Origin: Aestuariivivens sediminicola
Lineage (GTDB): Bacteria; Bacteroidota; Bacteroidia; Flavobacteriales; Flavobacteriaceae
Direction of reading: 5' to 3'
DNA: 64,000 nucleotides
Assembly: GCF_022662015.1 (NCBI RefSeq)
Contig: NZ_JAKMCM010000002.1
Span: 550,350 to 614,349 of the forward strand
A model generated the notes under the pieces. That model made no database searches and had not been told where the DNA came from. It saw only the letters and a program-made list of their open reading frames with translations. Positions 54,067 to 63,946 of this stretch are shown one piece after another. The position numbers and the translations under genes were made by a program. The first letter of the stretch is position 1. Each line of letters starts with the position of its first letter.

Positions 54067-55104
54067 ATGGACGATTACACTTCACAACAGGACGATGATC
54101 AACTTTATGAACATTATGCCTTTACCGTAGATAAGGGACAATCACCTTTGCGCATCGATAAGTATTTAATGAATTTTGTTGAAAATGCCACACGAAACAA
54201 AATTCAGGCTGCTGCAAAAAACGGCAGTATTGTGGTTAACGGGATTGCTGTAAAATCAAATTACAAGGTGAAACCCGATGATCAAATCCGAGTGTTGTTC
54301 ACCCATCCGCCGCACGAGCATTTATTGGTAGGAGAGAATATTCCCATCGATGTGGTCTACGAGGATCAGGACCTTTTGGTGGTGAATAAACCTGCCGGCA
54401 TGGTGGTGCACCCAGGTCATGGAAATTATTCCGGAACCCTCATCAATGCTTTGATCTATCGTTTTGATAATTTGCCAAACAATTCCAGTGAGCGCCCGGG
54501 TCTGGTGCATAGAATTGATAAAGACACCAGTGGATTGCTTGTTATTGCGAAGACCGAAAAGGCGATGAACGACCTGTCTCTGCAATTTGCGGAGAAAACG
54601 AGTGAGCGAGAATATGTCGCACTGGTTTGGGGCAATGTGGAATCCGATGAGGGTACCATCGAAGGTCATATAGGAAGGCATCCTAAGAACAGATTACAAA
54701 ATACGGTTTTTAGTGACGACGAGGCGGACAAAGGGAAGCCCGCGATAACGCACTATAAGGTGCTCGAACGGTTTGGTTATGTGACCTTGGTGTCTTGTAA
54801 ATTGGAAACGGGGCGAACACATCAGATAAGAGTGCATATGAAACATATTGGGCACACCCTGTTCAATGACGAACGTTACGGTGGTGAGCGCATTTTAAAA
54901 GGCACTACCTTTACGAAGTACAAGCAGTTTGTGGAAAACTGTTTTAAGATTCTTCCACGACAGGCCCTTCACGCAAGAACTTTAGGATTTAAACATCCAA
55001 CAACAGGCGAATTTCTTCAATTTGAAGCGGCCCTGCCTGAGGATATGCAGGAATGTATCGATAAGTGGCGTGGTTATGCCAGGCATATGGATATGGATGG
55101 TTGA
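54067..55104 (+). CDS. rluD: RluD-type 23S rRNA pseudouridine synthase
   Basis: 345 residues from the ATG at 54067, one base after the PASTA stop codon; an ATG at 54049 inside the PASTA gene would add six residues of little support. An S4 domain is N-terminal (LRIDKYLMNFVENATRNKIQAAAKNGSIVVNG). The catalytic aspartate is in HRIDKDTSGLLVIAKT, and GRTHQIRVHMKHIGHTLFND is the RluD signature. It converts uridines of helix 69 of 23S rRNA to pseudouridine. It is the second gene after PASTA. Confidence 0.96.
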   Translation: MDDYTSQQDDDQLYEHYAFTVDKGQSPLRIDKYLMNFVENATRNKIQAAAKNGSIVVNGIAVKSNYKVKPDDQIRVLFTHPPHEHLLVGENIPIDVVYEDQDLLVVNKPAGMVVHPGHGNYSGTLINALIYRFDNLPNNSSERPGLVHRIDKDTSGLLVIAKTEKAMNDLSLQFAEKTSEREYVALVWGNVESDEGTIEGHIGRHPKNRLQNTVFSDDEADKGKPAITHYKVLERFGYVTLVSCKLETGRTHQIRVHMKHIGHTLFNDERYGGERILKGTTFTKYKQFVENCFKILPRQALHARTLGFKHPTTGEFLQFEAALPEDMQECIDKWRGYARHMDMDG

Positions 55105-55209
55105 GAATTGGGTTTAGCACTGTATTTTAGCCGCTGTTTTGGTTTTTACGACTTATACCTCCATCAACAAAATTTATCACGGCTTTTTTTAAATGTATAT
55201 CAGGAATTG

Positions 55210-55217
55210 TAAATTTG
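55210..55217 (+). promoter_or_regulatory. -7 box of yaaA
   Basis: TAAATTTG, 19 bases before the ATG, with GAGGAG as ribosome-binding site between them. Confidence 0.7.
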
Positions 55218-55236
55218 ACCACAAAAAATAGAGGAG

Positions 55237-55995
55237 ATGAAACTTGTATTATCACCAGCAAAATCGTTGGATTTTGAAAGTCAATTACCAACCGATAAAT
55301 TCACCCAGCCTCAGTTTCTGCAGGCCTCGGAGCGTCTTAACAAAGTGCTTCGAAAGAAATCGGCCAGGAGTTTATCAAAGCTTATGAGTATCTCAGATGC
55401 TTTGGGACAGTTGAATTACGAACGTAACCAGAGTTGGGAGTTGCCGTTTTCCACGGATAATGCAAGACCGGCTATTTATGCCTTCAGTGGTGATGTGTAT
55501 CGCGCATTGGATGCCTATACCATCCCAAAAGAAAAGATCGAGATTCTACAGGATAAGGTGCGCATTTTATCAGGTCTTTACGGCGTGCTTAAACCCACCG
55601 ATCTCATACAACCCTATCGTTTAGAAATGGGAACCAAACTACCGGTAGGTAAATATAAAAACCTTTATCAATTCTGGAAGAAGGCTATTGTTAAAGCATT
55701 GAACGATGAACTCCAGGAGGGAGAATTGTTCCTTAACCTGGCCAGTAATGAATATTTCAAGGCCATAGATACCAAAAATCTAAAAGTACCTGTCGTAACC
55801 GCTACCTTCAAAGATTTTAAAAACGGTGAATATAAATCGATCATGACCTATGCCAAGCTGGCCCGCGGCTATATGACCAGATATATTGTGGATACCAATG
55901 CCAATACAATAGACGATATCAAAGGGTTCAATTACGAAGGATATAATTACAGCGAACCCATGTCTACAGAAACAGAACTGGTTTTTATAAGGTAG
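55237..55995 (+). CDS. yaaA: YaaA family peroxide stress protein
   Basis: 252 residues. The YaaA/DUF328 family is clear from MKLVLSPAKSLDFES at the N-terminus, then FSGDVYRALDAYTI, ILSGLYGVLKPTDLIQPYRLEMGTKL and NLASNEYFKAID. In E. coli the protein lowers free iron and protects DNA during peroxide stress; newer work shows DNA binding by this fold. It is soluble. It has a good promoter and a ribosome-binding site, and it converges with the THX gene, whose stop codon is 3 bases away. Confidence 0.94.
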   Translation: MKLVLSPAKSLDFESQLPTDKFTQPQFLQASERLNKVLRKKSARSLSKLMSISDALGQLNYERNQSWELPFSTDNARPAIYAFSGDVYRALDAYTIPKEKIEILQDKVRILSGLYGVLKPTDLIQPYRLEMGTKLPVGKYKNLYQFWKKAIVKALNDELQEGELFLNLASNEYFKAIDTKNLKVPVVTATFKDFKNGEYKSIMTYAKLARGYMTRYIVDTNANTIDDIKGFNYEGYNYSEPMSTETELVFIR

Positions 55996-55998
55996 TGT

Positions 55999-56133
55999 CT
56001 ATTTTGGTTCTGCCTTGGACCCTACGTTAATTTTAGTTTCGACTGGTGTTTTTTTCTTAATTCTTGGTCGCCTTACACCAAAGGTACCCCGGTTTATTTT
56101 TCCGCGTTTTGTTTTTTTATCACCTTTTCCCAT
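55999..56133 (-). CDS. 30S ribosomal protein THX
   Basis: 44 residues: MGKGDKKTKRGKINRGTFG, then VRRPRIKKKTPVETKINVGS, then KAEPK. The MGKGDxKTxRGKI start and the very basic content identify bTHX, a small protein that fills a cavity at the head of the 30S subunit in Bacteroidota and Thermus. The gene is convergent with yaaA, with only 3 bases between the stop codons. Confidence 0.93.
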   Translation of the reverse strand: MGKGDKKTKRGKINRGTFGVRRPRIKKKTPVETKINVGSKAEPK

Positions 56134-56242
56134 AAGATATCGTGTTACATGTTGATGCGTTTAAACGTAAAAAAATAATTACGCTCTGATTTTTATATTT
56201 TGGTACTCTTAAAATAAGAAATTTTAGGTAAACGGCAATATA

Positions 56243-56935
56243 GTGTTCAAGCATCGACATCCATATCCCCCTTTCATAACATCGGATACCCAAAAATTAA
56301 TTGTAGGTACCCTGCCACCCCCGCGTTTTTCAACTGGTGATCTCTTAGAAAGGGATGTAGATTTCTGTTATGGCAGTTATTACAATTCCTTATGGTTGTA
56401 TATCGATACCATTTACAGTTTAAACCTACGGTACGACAATTCCGGTGAAGCCGTAGCAGAACGAAAACAGTTTTTAATCGACCATAAAATAGGGATATGC
56501 GATATTGTTGAAAGTTGTGTTCGGGAGAAAATAGATGCTTCAGATCTCGGAATGCAGGACGTAGTACTGCGCGATGTGATAGGCTATTTAAAGCAATATC
56601 CGAGTATTAAAACCATTTTGTTTACCGGAGGAAACAGCAAAAACGGTCCGGAGTTTTTCTTTAGAAAACATTTAAGAGACTATGGATTGAAATTAGAATT
56701 GGTATCGGAAGACATTCCAAGGATACATCGTTTTGTCCTTCCGAGTGAGAACAGTAACTCAAAAACACCATATCAGAAGGGGGCACGCCTTATTAAAACA
56801 GTATCACTGACCTCGGCCTCGGGCAGTGCCAACAGAGCCATTGGCAGTATACCGCTGTACAAACAACTGAAAGCAGCGAATCCCAATTTCAATACCTTTG
56901 ATTTTCGAGTTTTACAATACAGGGAATTCTTCTAA
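56243..56935 (+). CDS. Uracil-DNA glycosylase-fold protein
   Basis: 230 residues, starting at a GTG (VFKHRHPYPPFIT); no ATG fits. KLIVGTLPPPRFSTGDLLERDVDFCYGSYYNSLW is the UDG-superfamily nucleotide-binding start, with the G-T-L-P loop in place of GQDPY. IKTILFTGGNSKNGPEFFF and IHRFVLPSENSNSKTPY follow; the latter resembles the S-P-S-x-x-N loop. It may be a DNA glycosylase or a relative without activity. It overlaps the stop of ppk2 by 4 bases (convergent). Confidence 0.72.
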   Translation: MFKHRHPYPPFITSDTQKLIVGTLPPPRFSTGDLLERDVDFCYGSYYNSLWLYIDTIYSLNLRYDNSGEAVAERKQFLIDHKIGICDIVESCVREKIDASDLGMQDVVLRDVIGYLKQYPSIKTILFTGGNSKNGPEFFFRKHLRDYGLKLELVSEDIPRIHRFVLPSENSNSKTPYQKGARLIKTVSLTSASGSANRAIGSIPLYKQLKAANPNFNTFDFRVLQYREFF

Positions 56936-57741
56936 TACTTCTCCGGGATAAAGGTCTGGTAATCCATAGGAGGGCGAACATAGGCGTGATCGTCAGGCAG
57001 TTCGGGTAATTCAATAGGCTCAATTTTCATTCTTTGATAAGGAATCTTGCTAAGCACATGGCTAATACAATTGAGTCTGGCCTTTTTCTTGTTATCTGAA
57101 TTTACCACATACCAGGGTACTTGTTTGGTGTCGGTATGGGCAAACATAACGTCTTTAGCTCTCGAATATTCCAGCCATCTGGATCGTGACTCCACATCCA
57201 TAGGGCTGAATTTCCAGCGTTTCAGTGGATTCTTTATACGATTTTTAAAACGTCTTTCCTGTTCCTCATCGCTCACAGAAAACCAATATTTCAAGAGGAT
57301 GATACCGGACCTGACCAACATACGTTCAAACTCCGGACAGGAGCGCAGAAACTCCCGGTATTCTTTTTCCGTACAAAAACCCATCACCTTCTCAACACCG
57401 GCCCTGTTATACCAGCTCCGGTCAAAAAGTACAATCTGACCGGCATGGGGTAAATGCTCAACATACCTTTGAAAATACCATTGTGTCTTCTCTTTTTCCG
57501 TTGGAACACCTAAGGCCACCACTTTGCACACCCGGGGATTCAGGGGTTCAGTAAAACGCTTTATGGTACCCCCTTTACCTGAGGCATCCCTGCCTTCAAA
57601 AATAATGACCACTTTGAGGCCCTGACTTTTGACCCACTCCTGCAGGTGAACCAACTCGATATGGAGTTTGCCCAATTCCTTGTCGTAATCAAATGTTTTA
57701 TTTTTTGAGGTATCGCTGCCGGAAGATTTCATGCCTCCCAA
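56932..57741 (-). CDS. ppk2: Polyphosphate kinase 2
   Basis: 269 residues. The PPK2 core has Walker A in IFEGRDASGKGGTIKRFTEPLNPR, Walker B in VLFDRSWYNRAGVEKVMGFC, and the lid ISDEEQERRFKNRI-like region with KRWKFSPMDVESRSRW. It uses polyphosphate to phosphorylate nucleoside diphosphates or the reverse; the exact class (I, II or III) cannot be set by eye, but the length fits class I, which acts on NDPs. It converges with the UDG-like gene. Confidence 0.96.
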   Translation of the reverse strand: MGGMKSSGSDTSKNKTFDYDKELGKLHIELVHLQEWVKSQGLKVVIIFEGRDASGKGGTIKRFTEPLNPRVCKVVALGVPTEKEKTQWYFQRYVEHLPHAGQIVLFDRSWYNRAGVEKVMGFCTEKEYREFLRSCPEFERMLVRSGIILLKYWFSVSDEEQERRFKNRIKNPLKRWKFSPMDVESRSRWLEYSRAKDVMFAHTDTKQVPWYVVNSDNKKKARLNCISHVLSKIPYQRMKIEPIELPELPDDHAYVRPPMDYQTFIPEKY

Positions 57742-57877
57742 GTTAATAAAAAAAAATTCTGATGAGACTAATATTTTTTAAAAAACGGATGGGTCAATAA
57801 GTTAGGTATGCAATTATTCAGCAATAAAACCTGATAATACGCGATATGTGCAAGATTTGGCAGACACCTAAAAAAAT

Positions 57878-57905
57878 GAGCGCCAAAACAAATGTTTTGA
57901 CGCCC
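57878..57905 (-). terminator. Terminator of the lipoprotein gene at 58064
   Basis: GCGCCAAAACA / TGTTTTGACGC (one mismatch) lies 159 bases past the stop codon; read on the minus strand it ends in TTTTTTT. The rest of the gap of 322 bases (57742-58063) shows no gene. Confidence 0.75.
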
Positions 57906-58063
57906 TAGATTTGAGGACTTGTTTTAAATATCATCTAATTAACGGTTGTGTAAGTTTGTTTTAAACGGGGCCTGAAGCTTGTAATGGATTGATTCATAGT
58001 GCTTATAAATATATGAATTACTTTGCGATAAGCAACATGGTGCCTAGGATATTTTTTTTCAAA

Positions 58064-60496
58064 CTAATTCATTTGATAGAGAATGATGGAGTTGCTGTCT
58101 CCTTGTGTGACAAATTCTAAATTTCTGTCTTGATCAATATTATCCAGATCTATGAGGGTGTTTCCATAGACCGGGAAATTTGGGATTAGGTCATTCTGGC
58201 TATCAAAGAGATATACTTTTTGAGCCTGTCTGTCCGTAATGGCAACATAGATTTTATCATTTATGTAGAACAGTTCAGGTGGCGAATACGACCCATAATC
58301 AAGTTCCCTCGTTTTCCCTTTGATGGAGAGTTTATTATCGCTTTGAGCAACCAGACTCTTTGATGAGGTAAAAATATGGTGTTGATCACCCAGGTTTAAA
58401 TCCTGAACCCCGGTATTACCCCGGGTATCGATAGTTACCAGTTTTCCATCGGCTGTAGTCGTTGTAAATTTGTTTCTGTACAAATAAAGCGCCTCGTTGG
58501 AATAGGTGTAATTCGTTTTTGGGACCACCCTGTTCTTACCTGTACGATCTAAAATATACAGTTGGTTCCCGGTTTTGATGGTTAAGTAATCTTTACTACC
58601 GATTCTAAAATGCTGTGGTTGATGCACAAGGCTCCCTTTTGCTTTCTTAAAGGTGAATCCGGATACGATTTTGGCTTGTGTATTGTACATGAGTACATTG
58701 CGACCCTGAGTAACCAACAAACGATACCTCTTGTTTTTATCGTAATCGAATACCGAAAGGGGTTGTGTGATCTCGTCATTGAATTTTCCGGGAAATGGAG
58801 CAACATCTTTACCGTTTCTGTCAATGACGTATAGACGATGAGGTGTTGCGAATGCGAGTTGTAAGCGTCCGTTTTTGTACATATCGATTTGTTCGACAGT
58901 TCCCAGAATGGGGCCATGCAGTTGCTTTTTCCAAAGCACTTTACCGTCATTTGAGATTAAATACAAATTGTTTTGAATATCCTGTACAACAATTTCTTTG
59001 TCTCCGCTCCTGTGATTCGTTACGAATTGTGGCCTGTTCAATACATCAGCATCCAATTTTATGCTGAACTCTTCAGTAATGGATCGATCCCTGATCTGTG
59101 GCTTACTTTTACTTATAATACCGTTAACATGAGCAAAATCAGAATCATACACAAACTGAAGTGCAGAGAATTTATACGCATCCAGATTCACCTTTAAGGT
59201 TTCAGTAAAGGACTTTGAAATGGTATTTTCAAGGGTGTTGCCATTGAGGATCATCATGACCGAAGAGGCACTGCTCAAATGATTTTGAATCTCCATAAAA
59301 GAAGTTGATTTTCCTATGGTGGTATTGTTTTGGTAGTTCGCAATGATGTTTTGAAGCAGGTCCATATCGGCTGCAAATACAAAAAATGAATCCAGTACAC
59401 AGTACATGCTGAAACCTGTTTGGGTAAGAAACGGAGAAAAGGTTTCAGCAAACACATCTGGACGACTAAAACTAAAAATTTCTATCTGCCGGAAGGTATC
59501 AATTACCGTTTGTTCAGCCAATAAGGCGTCACTCGTGGCAATCACATCAATAGAATTTAAAGCTACCGCCCTCTGTTCGCCTTCATATATAACACCAATT
59601 TCAACACTATGTTCGAACAGCGGGTCCGTATGAGAGCTGGCATCACCTTTTAGGTAGGTATTGAGGTTATCATGAAATACGGAAAAGTCATTAAAGGTCA
59701 AACTCATACAGCCATCACTATTGGTAGGGGTAAGGTGTTGTAACTGATTTTCCTGTGGAATCGTCTGCTTGAAGGTGTCCAATAAAAGCATGGTGGTATC
59801 TGATGTTTTCGCCACACCATGGAATTCCAATTTCCGTTGATTCATATCCATGTCAACAGCCAGGTAATCGGTAAATGCCTGATAGCTTATGGAATCATTA
59901 ACAAACAGGGACCTGATAAAAGGATTGTCGGGCTTTACAATTACCGATAGGGTCTTATTGGCGTCGGTTGTACTGTATATTTTTTCCAAACCGTCTTCAG
60001 CAAAATCGTAATTATCAATGGCATCTATGACATCTTTAGATGAGGAAGCTATAAATACGCTATCGATAATTCTACTGTAAACGCTGTGATTTCTGAAGGT
60101 TGATTTTAATACAGATTTACCGTTGTACTCAAGCTCTTCTTCAAGATAGTCCTTTAGGGAATCCCTTTTGAACAGGTCCTGATGATAAGGCGTAACGATG
60201 GTAAATTCCAAACTGTCATTTTTATTTCGCCCGAAACCAAATAGCACGTTTTCAGTCGGTTTTAACAAATGGGTAAATTCCAATTTTGCTGATATGGCCT
60301 TGTACGCGGCTGTTGAAGCGAACTGTTCAAGGAACACGTTATTCTTTAAGTTACTCCCGAGTCCCTCCAGGGAATTCGTTTCGATAATCAATGAAGCATC
60401 GTTAGGAATATAGTCAATAAGTTTTGAATGCTTTGCTTTAAAATTTGTACAGCTTAAAATGAAAGTTGTTAGAAGTACAAAACATAAAAATCTCAT
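58064..60496 (-). CDS. Large lipoprotein with helical and beta-propeller parts
   Basis: 810 residues from the ATG at 60496 (MRFLCFVLLTTFILSC), chosen because it begins the lipoprotein signal peptide (Cys 16). The first half (about 25-480) starts with HSKLIDYIPNDASLIIETNSLEG and resembles DUF3352-type proteins, in which the phrase IPNDA-x-x-x-x is common. The second half (from about 500) is a beta-propeller of the PQQ type, with HRSGDKEIVVQDIQNNLYLIS and NDGKVLWKKQLHGPILGTVEQ. The role is unknown. It lies 54 bases downstream of rnhB and they probably share a transcript; this pairing is a regular one in flavobacteria. Confidence 0.8.
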   Translation of the reverse strand: MRFLCFVLLTTFILSCTNFKAKHSKLIDYIPNDASLIIETNSLEGLGSNLKNNVFLEQFASTAAYKAISAKLEFTHLLKPTENVLFGFGRNKNDSLEFTIVTPYHQDLFKRDSLKDYLEEELEYNGKSVLKSTFRNHSVYSRIIDSVFIASSSKDVIDAIDNYDFAEDGLEKIYSTTDANKTLSVIVKPDNPFIRSLFVNDSISYQAFTDYLAVDMDMNQRKLEFHGVAKTSDTTMLLLDTFKQTIPQENQLQHLTPTNSDGCMSLTFNDFSVFHDNLNTYLKGDASSHTDPLFEHSVEIGVIYEGEQRAVALNSIDVIATSDALLAEQTVIDTFRQIEIFSFSRPDVFAETFSPFLTQTGFSMYCVLDSFFVFAADMDLLQNIIANYQNNTTIGKSTSFMEIQNHLSSASSVMMILNGNTLENTISKSFTETLKVNLDAYKFSALQFVYDSDFAHVNGIISKSKPQIRDRSITEEFSIKLDADVLNRPQFVTNHRSGDKEIVVQDIQNNLYLISNDGKVLWKKQLHGPILGTVEQIDMYKNGRLQLAFATPHRLYVIDRNGKDVAPFPGKFNDEITQPLSVFDYDKNKRYRLLVTQGRNVLMYNTQAKIVSGFTFKKAKGSLVHQPQHFRIGSKDYLTIKTGNQLYILDRTGKNRVVPKTNYTYSNEALYLYRNKFTTTTADGKLVTIDTRGNTGVQDLNLGDQHHIFTSSKSLVAQSDNKLSIKGKTRELDYGSYSPPELFYINDKIYVAITDRQAQKVYLFDSQNDLIPNFPVYGNTLIDLDNIDQDRNLEFVTQGDSNSIILYQMN

Positions 60497-60549
60497 CGAT
60501 ACCGGTCTTTTTTGCAAACCTACTATATTTTTAAGGAGTTCAAAACTAT

Positions 60550-61149
60550 TTAAAAATCAAATTTTAATTGTTCGGGCAATAATTTAAACGATCTGCGATG
60601 GTATTTTGTAATACCATATTTTCTAATGGCCTCACGATGCTCTTTGGTGGGATACCCTTTATTTTTTTTCCAGTTATACATCGGGAATTCATCGTGTATT
60701 TTATCCATATACAAATCTCTGTAGGTTTTCGCCAAAACAGATGCAGCTGCAATGCTCATAAATTTGGCATCCCCTTTTATAATGGTCTCATGTGAAATGT
60801 CTTTGAAGGGCTTAAATCGGTTACCATCAACTAAAATAAATTGTGGAGATGGTTTAAGGCGTTCAATGGCTTTGTGCATGGCGAGAATGGAGGCATTTAA
60901 AATGTTGAGGCTATCGATATCATTCTGATCGATATGGCTCACCCCAAAACAAATGGAATCCATTTCAATAATTGGTTTTAACTGAATGCGTTTGGTTTCG
61001 GAAAGCTGTTTGGAGTCATTTAAAATGCTGTTATTAAAGTGTTCCGGTAAAATAACGGCAGCTGCTGTTACAGGACCGGCTAAACAGCCTCTTCCTGCTT
61101 CATCTGTGCCGCATTCCAAGATATGTCCCGAATAATTACGTGTTAACAT
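60550..61149 (-). CDS. rnhB: Ribonuclease HII
   Basis: 199 residues. RNase HII cuts the RNA strand of RNA-DNA hybrids and removes single ribonucleotides from DNA. The active site is [15 protein letters not shown] (D16, E17), with [14 protein letters not shown] and the late FILVDGNRF aspartate. The C-terminus is normal ([30 protein letters not shown]). It is transcribed from the -7 box at 61166-61173. Confidence 0.97.
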   Translation of the reverse strand: MLTRNYSGHILECGTDEAGRGCLAGPVTAAAVILPEHFNNSILNDSKQLSETKRIQLKPIIEMDSICFGVSHIDQNDIDSLNILNASILAMHKAIERLKPSPQFILVDGNRFKPFKDISHETIIKGDAKFMSIAAASVLAKTYRDLYMDKIHDEFPMYNWKKNKGYPTKEHREAIRKYGITKYHRRSFKLLPEQLKFDF

Positions 61150-61165
61150 CGTTTATATTAGCATA

Positions 61166-61173
61166 CAAATCTA
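61166..61173 (-). promoter_or_regulatory. -7 box of rnhB
   Basis: TAGATTTG on the minus strand, 17 bases before the ATG. Confidence 0.65.
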
Positions 61174-61386
61174 GGGATTTCTGAAATGACAGGGCGGGTC
61201 AGTAATCATTTTATGATTTTATCATTAGCATGCGAAATATTTATTGATTAGTCAAAATAAATGTATTATTTTAAATTTTACACAAATAATAAGGGGTATA
61301 ATTATCAAATATTCAAGACTCTACGTGATTAATGCTGCTTTTTATAACTTTTTGTTTGGATAATTAAGATAATATTTAGATGTTTG

Positions 61387-61480
61387 TAGCCGACTAACTC
61401 AAATTAAATATTCGAAAGGCCATCTTTTACAGGTGGTAAATAGAGAAGAAAGCCAGCATAAACATGTTGGCTTTCTTTAT
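61387..61480 (+). ncRNA. Candidate small RNA or leader with terminator
   Basis: This lies in the gap of 482 bases between rnhB and the porin (61150-61631). A strong hairpin, 61446-61459 with 61464-61477 (14 pairs, loop AAAC), is followed by TTTAT. No gene ends upstream on this strand, so the terminator must close a short transcript, probably starting near 61390 after TTAGATGTTTG (a weak -7-like box). CCATC/GGTGG at about 61420-61436 could form a second stem. The RNA would be about 90 bases. Confidence 0.4.
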
Positions 61481-61514
61481 TGAAAAAATTAAAGTCTTTT
61501 ATAGTTCAAATAAT

Positions 61515-61522
61515 TACATTTG
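61515..61522 (+). promoter_or_regulatory. -7 box of the putative porin gene
   Basis: TACATTTG, giving a leader of about 105 bases before the ATG at 61632. Confidence 0.6.
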
Positions 61523-61631
61523 TGACGAATAATAGTTCGAATGGTATTACAGATACTTCTTTTTTGTACATCTTCAAAAGGTCAGATCATATAAAGGATG
61601 GTTTCAACTCACAAATACAATTACAGCTCAC

Positions 61632-63605
61632 ATGTTTAAAAAGAGTGTTTCAATAAGTATGCTATTGTGTTTGATTGGTGTTGGCCATGCGCAGGTACAA
61701 GGGTTGCGTCCTCAAGGGGGGCGGAATAATCCGGCTCGGCAGGATACCCTTAGTGCAGCCCAAAGAGCAAGCACAGGGATTAAGGATATTAAGAATGTTA
61801 ATGCTAAAATTGAAGACTACCTTATAGTGTCCTATCTAAACGATACAACACATGTCGACACGACCTTAACCATTCAAAAAGAATACAAGTTCAATTATTT
61901 GAGAAAGGATAACTTTGGATTAATGCCATTCTCAAATCTGGGGCAAACTTATAATACGCTCACAAAAGATTTCCAGAGTACCCATTTGATGCCGCTTTTC
62001 GGTGCACGGGCGCGTCATTTTAATTATATGGAAATTCAGGACATAAATTATTACAGGGTGCCGACACCCTTAACAGAACTATTCTTTAAGACTGCATTTG
62101 AGCAAGGTCAGTTAGCGGATTCGTTTTTTACCGTTAATAGCTCTCCACAGTTTAATTTTTCAATTGCTTATAAAGGATTGCGGTCTCTGGGAAATTACCA
62201 GCATTTGTTAACCAGTACGGGTAACTTTAGGTTTACTACGAATTATACAACAAAAAATAATCAGTACCATATGCGTGGTCATATTGTGATGCAGGATCTT
62301 TTAAACCAGGAAAATGGCGGTTTGAGAGACGACATGGTCGAAAATTTTGAAAGTGGTATTGAAGAATTCCTGGACCGTTCGCTTCTGGAGGTCAATTTCG
62401 AAAATGCCGAGAGTATTTTAAAGGGTAAACGATTTCATTTAGATCATGTGTACCATATCATTCAAAAAAAGGATTCTCTATCCAAAAATAAGTTAAGTAT
62501 TGGTCATGTCATGTCTTTCGAGGATAAGTTCTATGAATACACTCAATCGGCACCGGCGACATCTATTTTTGGGGAGGCCTCTGAAAATTCCATAAAAGAT
62601 AAAGTGACTCTGGAACACTTCTACAATAAAGTGTCTGTCAACTATAGTAATAACATTTTAGGCGATGTGGAATTTAACCTGAATCACAATAACTATAACT
62701 ACGGGTACAACTCATTGTTTAGAGACCTGCCAAATGGGATCGATATCACCAACAGGTTAAAAGGGGATATCGTTTCAGCAGGTGGGAAGTACCGTAAGGC
62801 ATTCAGGGGTTTCGAACTCCAGGGGGAGTTAGGCTTGAATGTTTCGGGTGACTTCGATGGTAATTTTTTAAAGGCACATGCAACATTTAAATTGAATGAG
62901 GATGTTTTTGCCAAGGCTACCATTAACCATAGCTCCAAGGCACCAAATTATAATATGCTGCTCTATCAGAGCCAGTATACGAATTATAACTGGCAGAACC
63001 CTTTTAATAATATAGAGTCCCAGCAGTTGGCATTTCAAATGAAGTATCGGGATCTTGCAGATATCACAATAGACTACTCCACCATAAATGATTATGTATA
63101 CCTTGCAGAAGATCCGGTATCCAGTACCGTGCGACCCTTTCAATCCGATGCATCCATTACCTATCTCAGGGTGAAACTCGTCAATGAATTGAAGTACGGA
63201 AAGTTTGCGCTGAACAATACAGTCATGTATCAAAATGTACAGAATGACAATAATGTGTTTAACGTGCCGGAACTCATTACCAGAAACACCTTATATTTTT
63301 CAAGTCATGTATTTAAAAAAGCCATGTTCCTGCAAACGGGGGTCATATTCAATTATTTCACCGAATACTATATGAACGACTATAGTCCGTTGCTGGCTGA
63401 ATTTTATGTACAGAATGAAAAGGAATATGGTGGATTCCCGAGACTCGATTTTTTTGTCAATGCCAAGATCAGACAGACCAGAATTTATCTGAAAGCTGAA
63501 CATTTCAACGCCCCTTTCACAGGCTATACGTATTTTGCAGCTCCGAATACCCCGTACAGAGATTTTGTGGTGCGTTTTGGAGTCGTTTGGAATTTTTTCT
63601 TATAA
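61632..63605 (+). CDS. Putative porin (outer-membrane beta-barrel)
   Basis: 657 residues with a signal peptide (about 1-20, MFKKSVSISMLLCLIGVGHA). It belongs to the Bacteroidota putative-porin family of about 600-700 residues: DNFGLMPFSNLGQTYNTLTKDF, LMPLFGARARHFNYMEIQDINYYRVPTPLTELFFKTAFEQGQ and the final FRDFVVRFGVVWNFFL with a C-terminal phenylalanine strand. It should form a channel or receptor in the outer membrane. The mature part has many Asn/Tyr-rich strands. It is divergent from rnhB, a fixed arrangement in this group. Confidence 0.9.
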   Translation: MFKKSVSISMLLCLIGVGHAQVQGLRPQGGRNNPARQDTLSAAQRASTGIKDIKNVNAKIEDYLIVSYLNDTTHVDTTLTIQKEYKFNYLRKDNFGLMPFSNLGQTYNTLTKDFQSTHLMPLFGARARHFNYMEIQDINYYRVPTPLTELFFKTAFEQGQLADSFFTVNSSPQFNFSIAYKGLRSLGNYQHLLTSTGNFRFTTNYTTKNNQYHMRGHIVMQDLLNQENGGLRDDMVENFESGIEEFLDRSLLEVNFENAESILKGKRFHLDHVYHIIQKKDSLSKNKLSIGHVMSFEDKFYEYTQSAPATSIFGEASENSIKDKVTLEHFYNKVSVNYSNNILGDVEFNLNHNNYNYGYNSLFRDLPNGIDITNRLKGDIVSAGGKYRKAFRGFELQGELGLNVSGDFDGNFLKAHATFKLNEDVFAKATINHSSKAPNYNMLLYQSQYTNYNWQNPFNNIESQQLAFQMKYRDLADITIDYSTINDYVYLAEDPVSSTVRPFQSDASITYLRVKLVNELKYGKFALNNTVMYQNVQNDNNVFNVPELITRNTLYFSSHVFKKAMFLQTGVIFNYFTEYYMNDYSPLLAEFYVQNEKEYGGFPRLDFFVNAKIRQTRIYLKAEHFNAPFTGYTYFAAPNTPYRDFVVRFGVVWNFFL

Positions 63606-63946
63606 TGAATGAATTGGGCGTTCCCCTCCACCATAACTGGGTGTCGGGGTTGTGCTTTAGGTAGTCGCTTTTTGTAGGCCATGCGTGTAACGGCCAAAGA
63701 AGTAATCCTATAACATAAGGCATGGCAACAAAGGCGCTCGGACCAGGCTTCAATCACTAAGGCTTTTCCTTGGAAATTTCCGATTTCATATGTTGGAGGT
63801 TATTATAGGGTCTATTTTCAATACCTCGTATGAAACCCTTGGAGAGATTCCGAAAAGGACAGAAAAAAAATATGGTATAACCACCGCATAGATAGGCAGT
63901 TAGTGAGGTGGATATTGTATTGTTAAAAAAAAGGTTTAAAAAGGTG
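63606..63946. other. Gene-free region after the porin
   Basis: About 340 bases without a convincing gene, tRNA or terminator. The minus-strand frames that reach into the porin gene do not look like proteins. The region probably acts as upstream sequence of the promoter at 63947-63976. Confidence 0.4.

Noticed and set aside
62868..63233. 121-codon minus-strand frame inside the porin gene
   Set aside because: Shadow of the porin; no protein-like features and no promoter.
63517..63757. Two overlapping minus-strand frames at the end of the porin gene
   Set aside because: They overlap each other and the conserved porin C-terminus; neither shows a signal, domain or start region.
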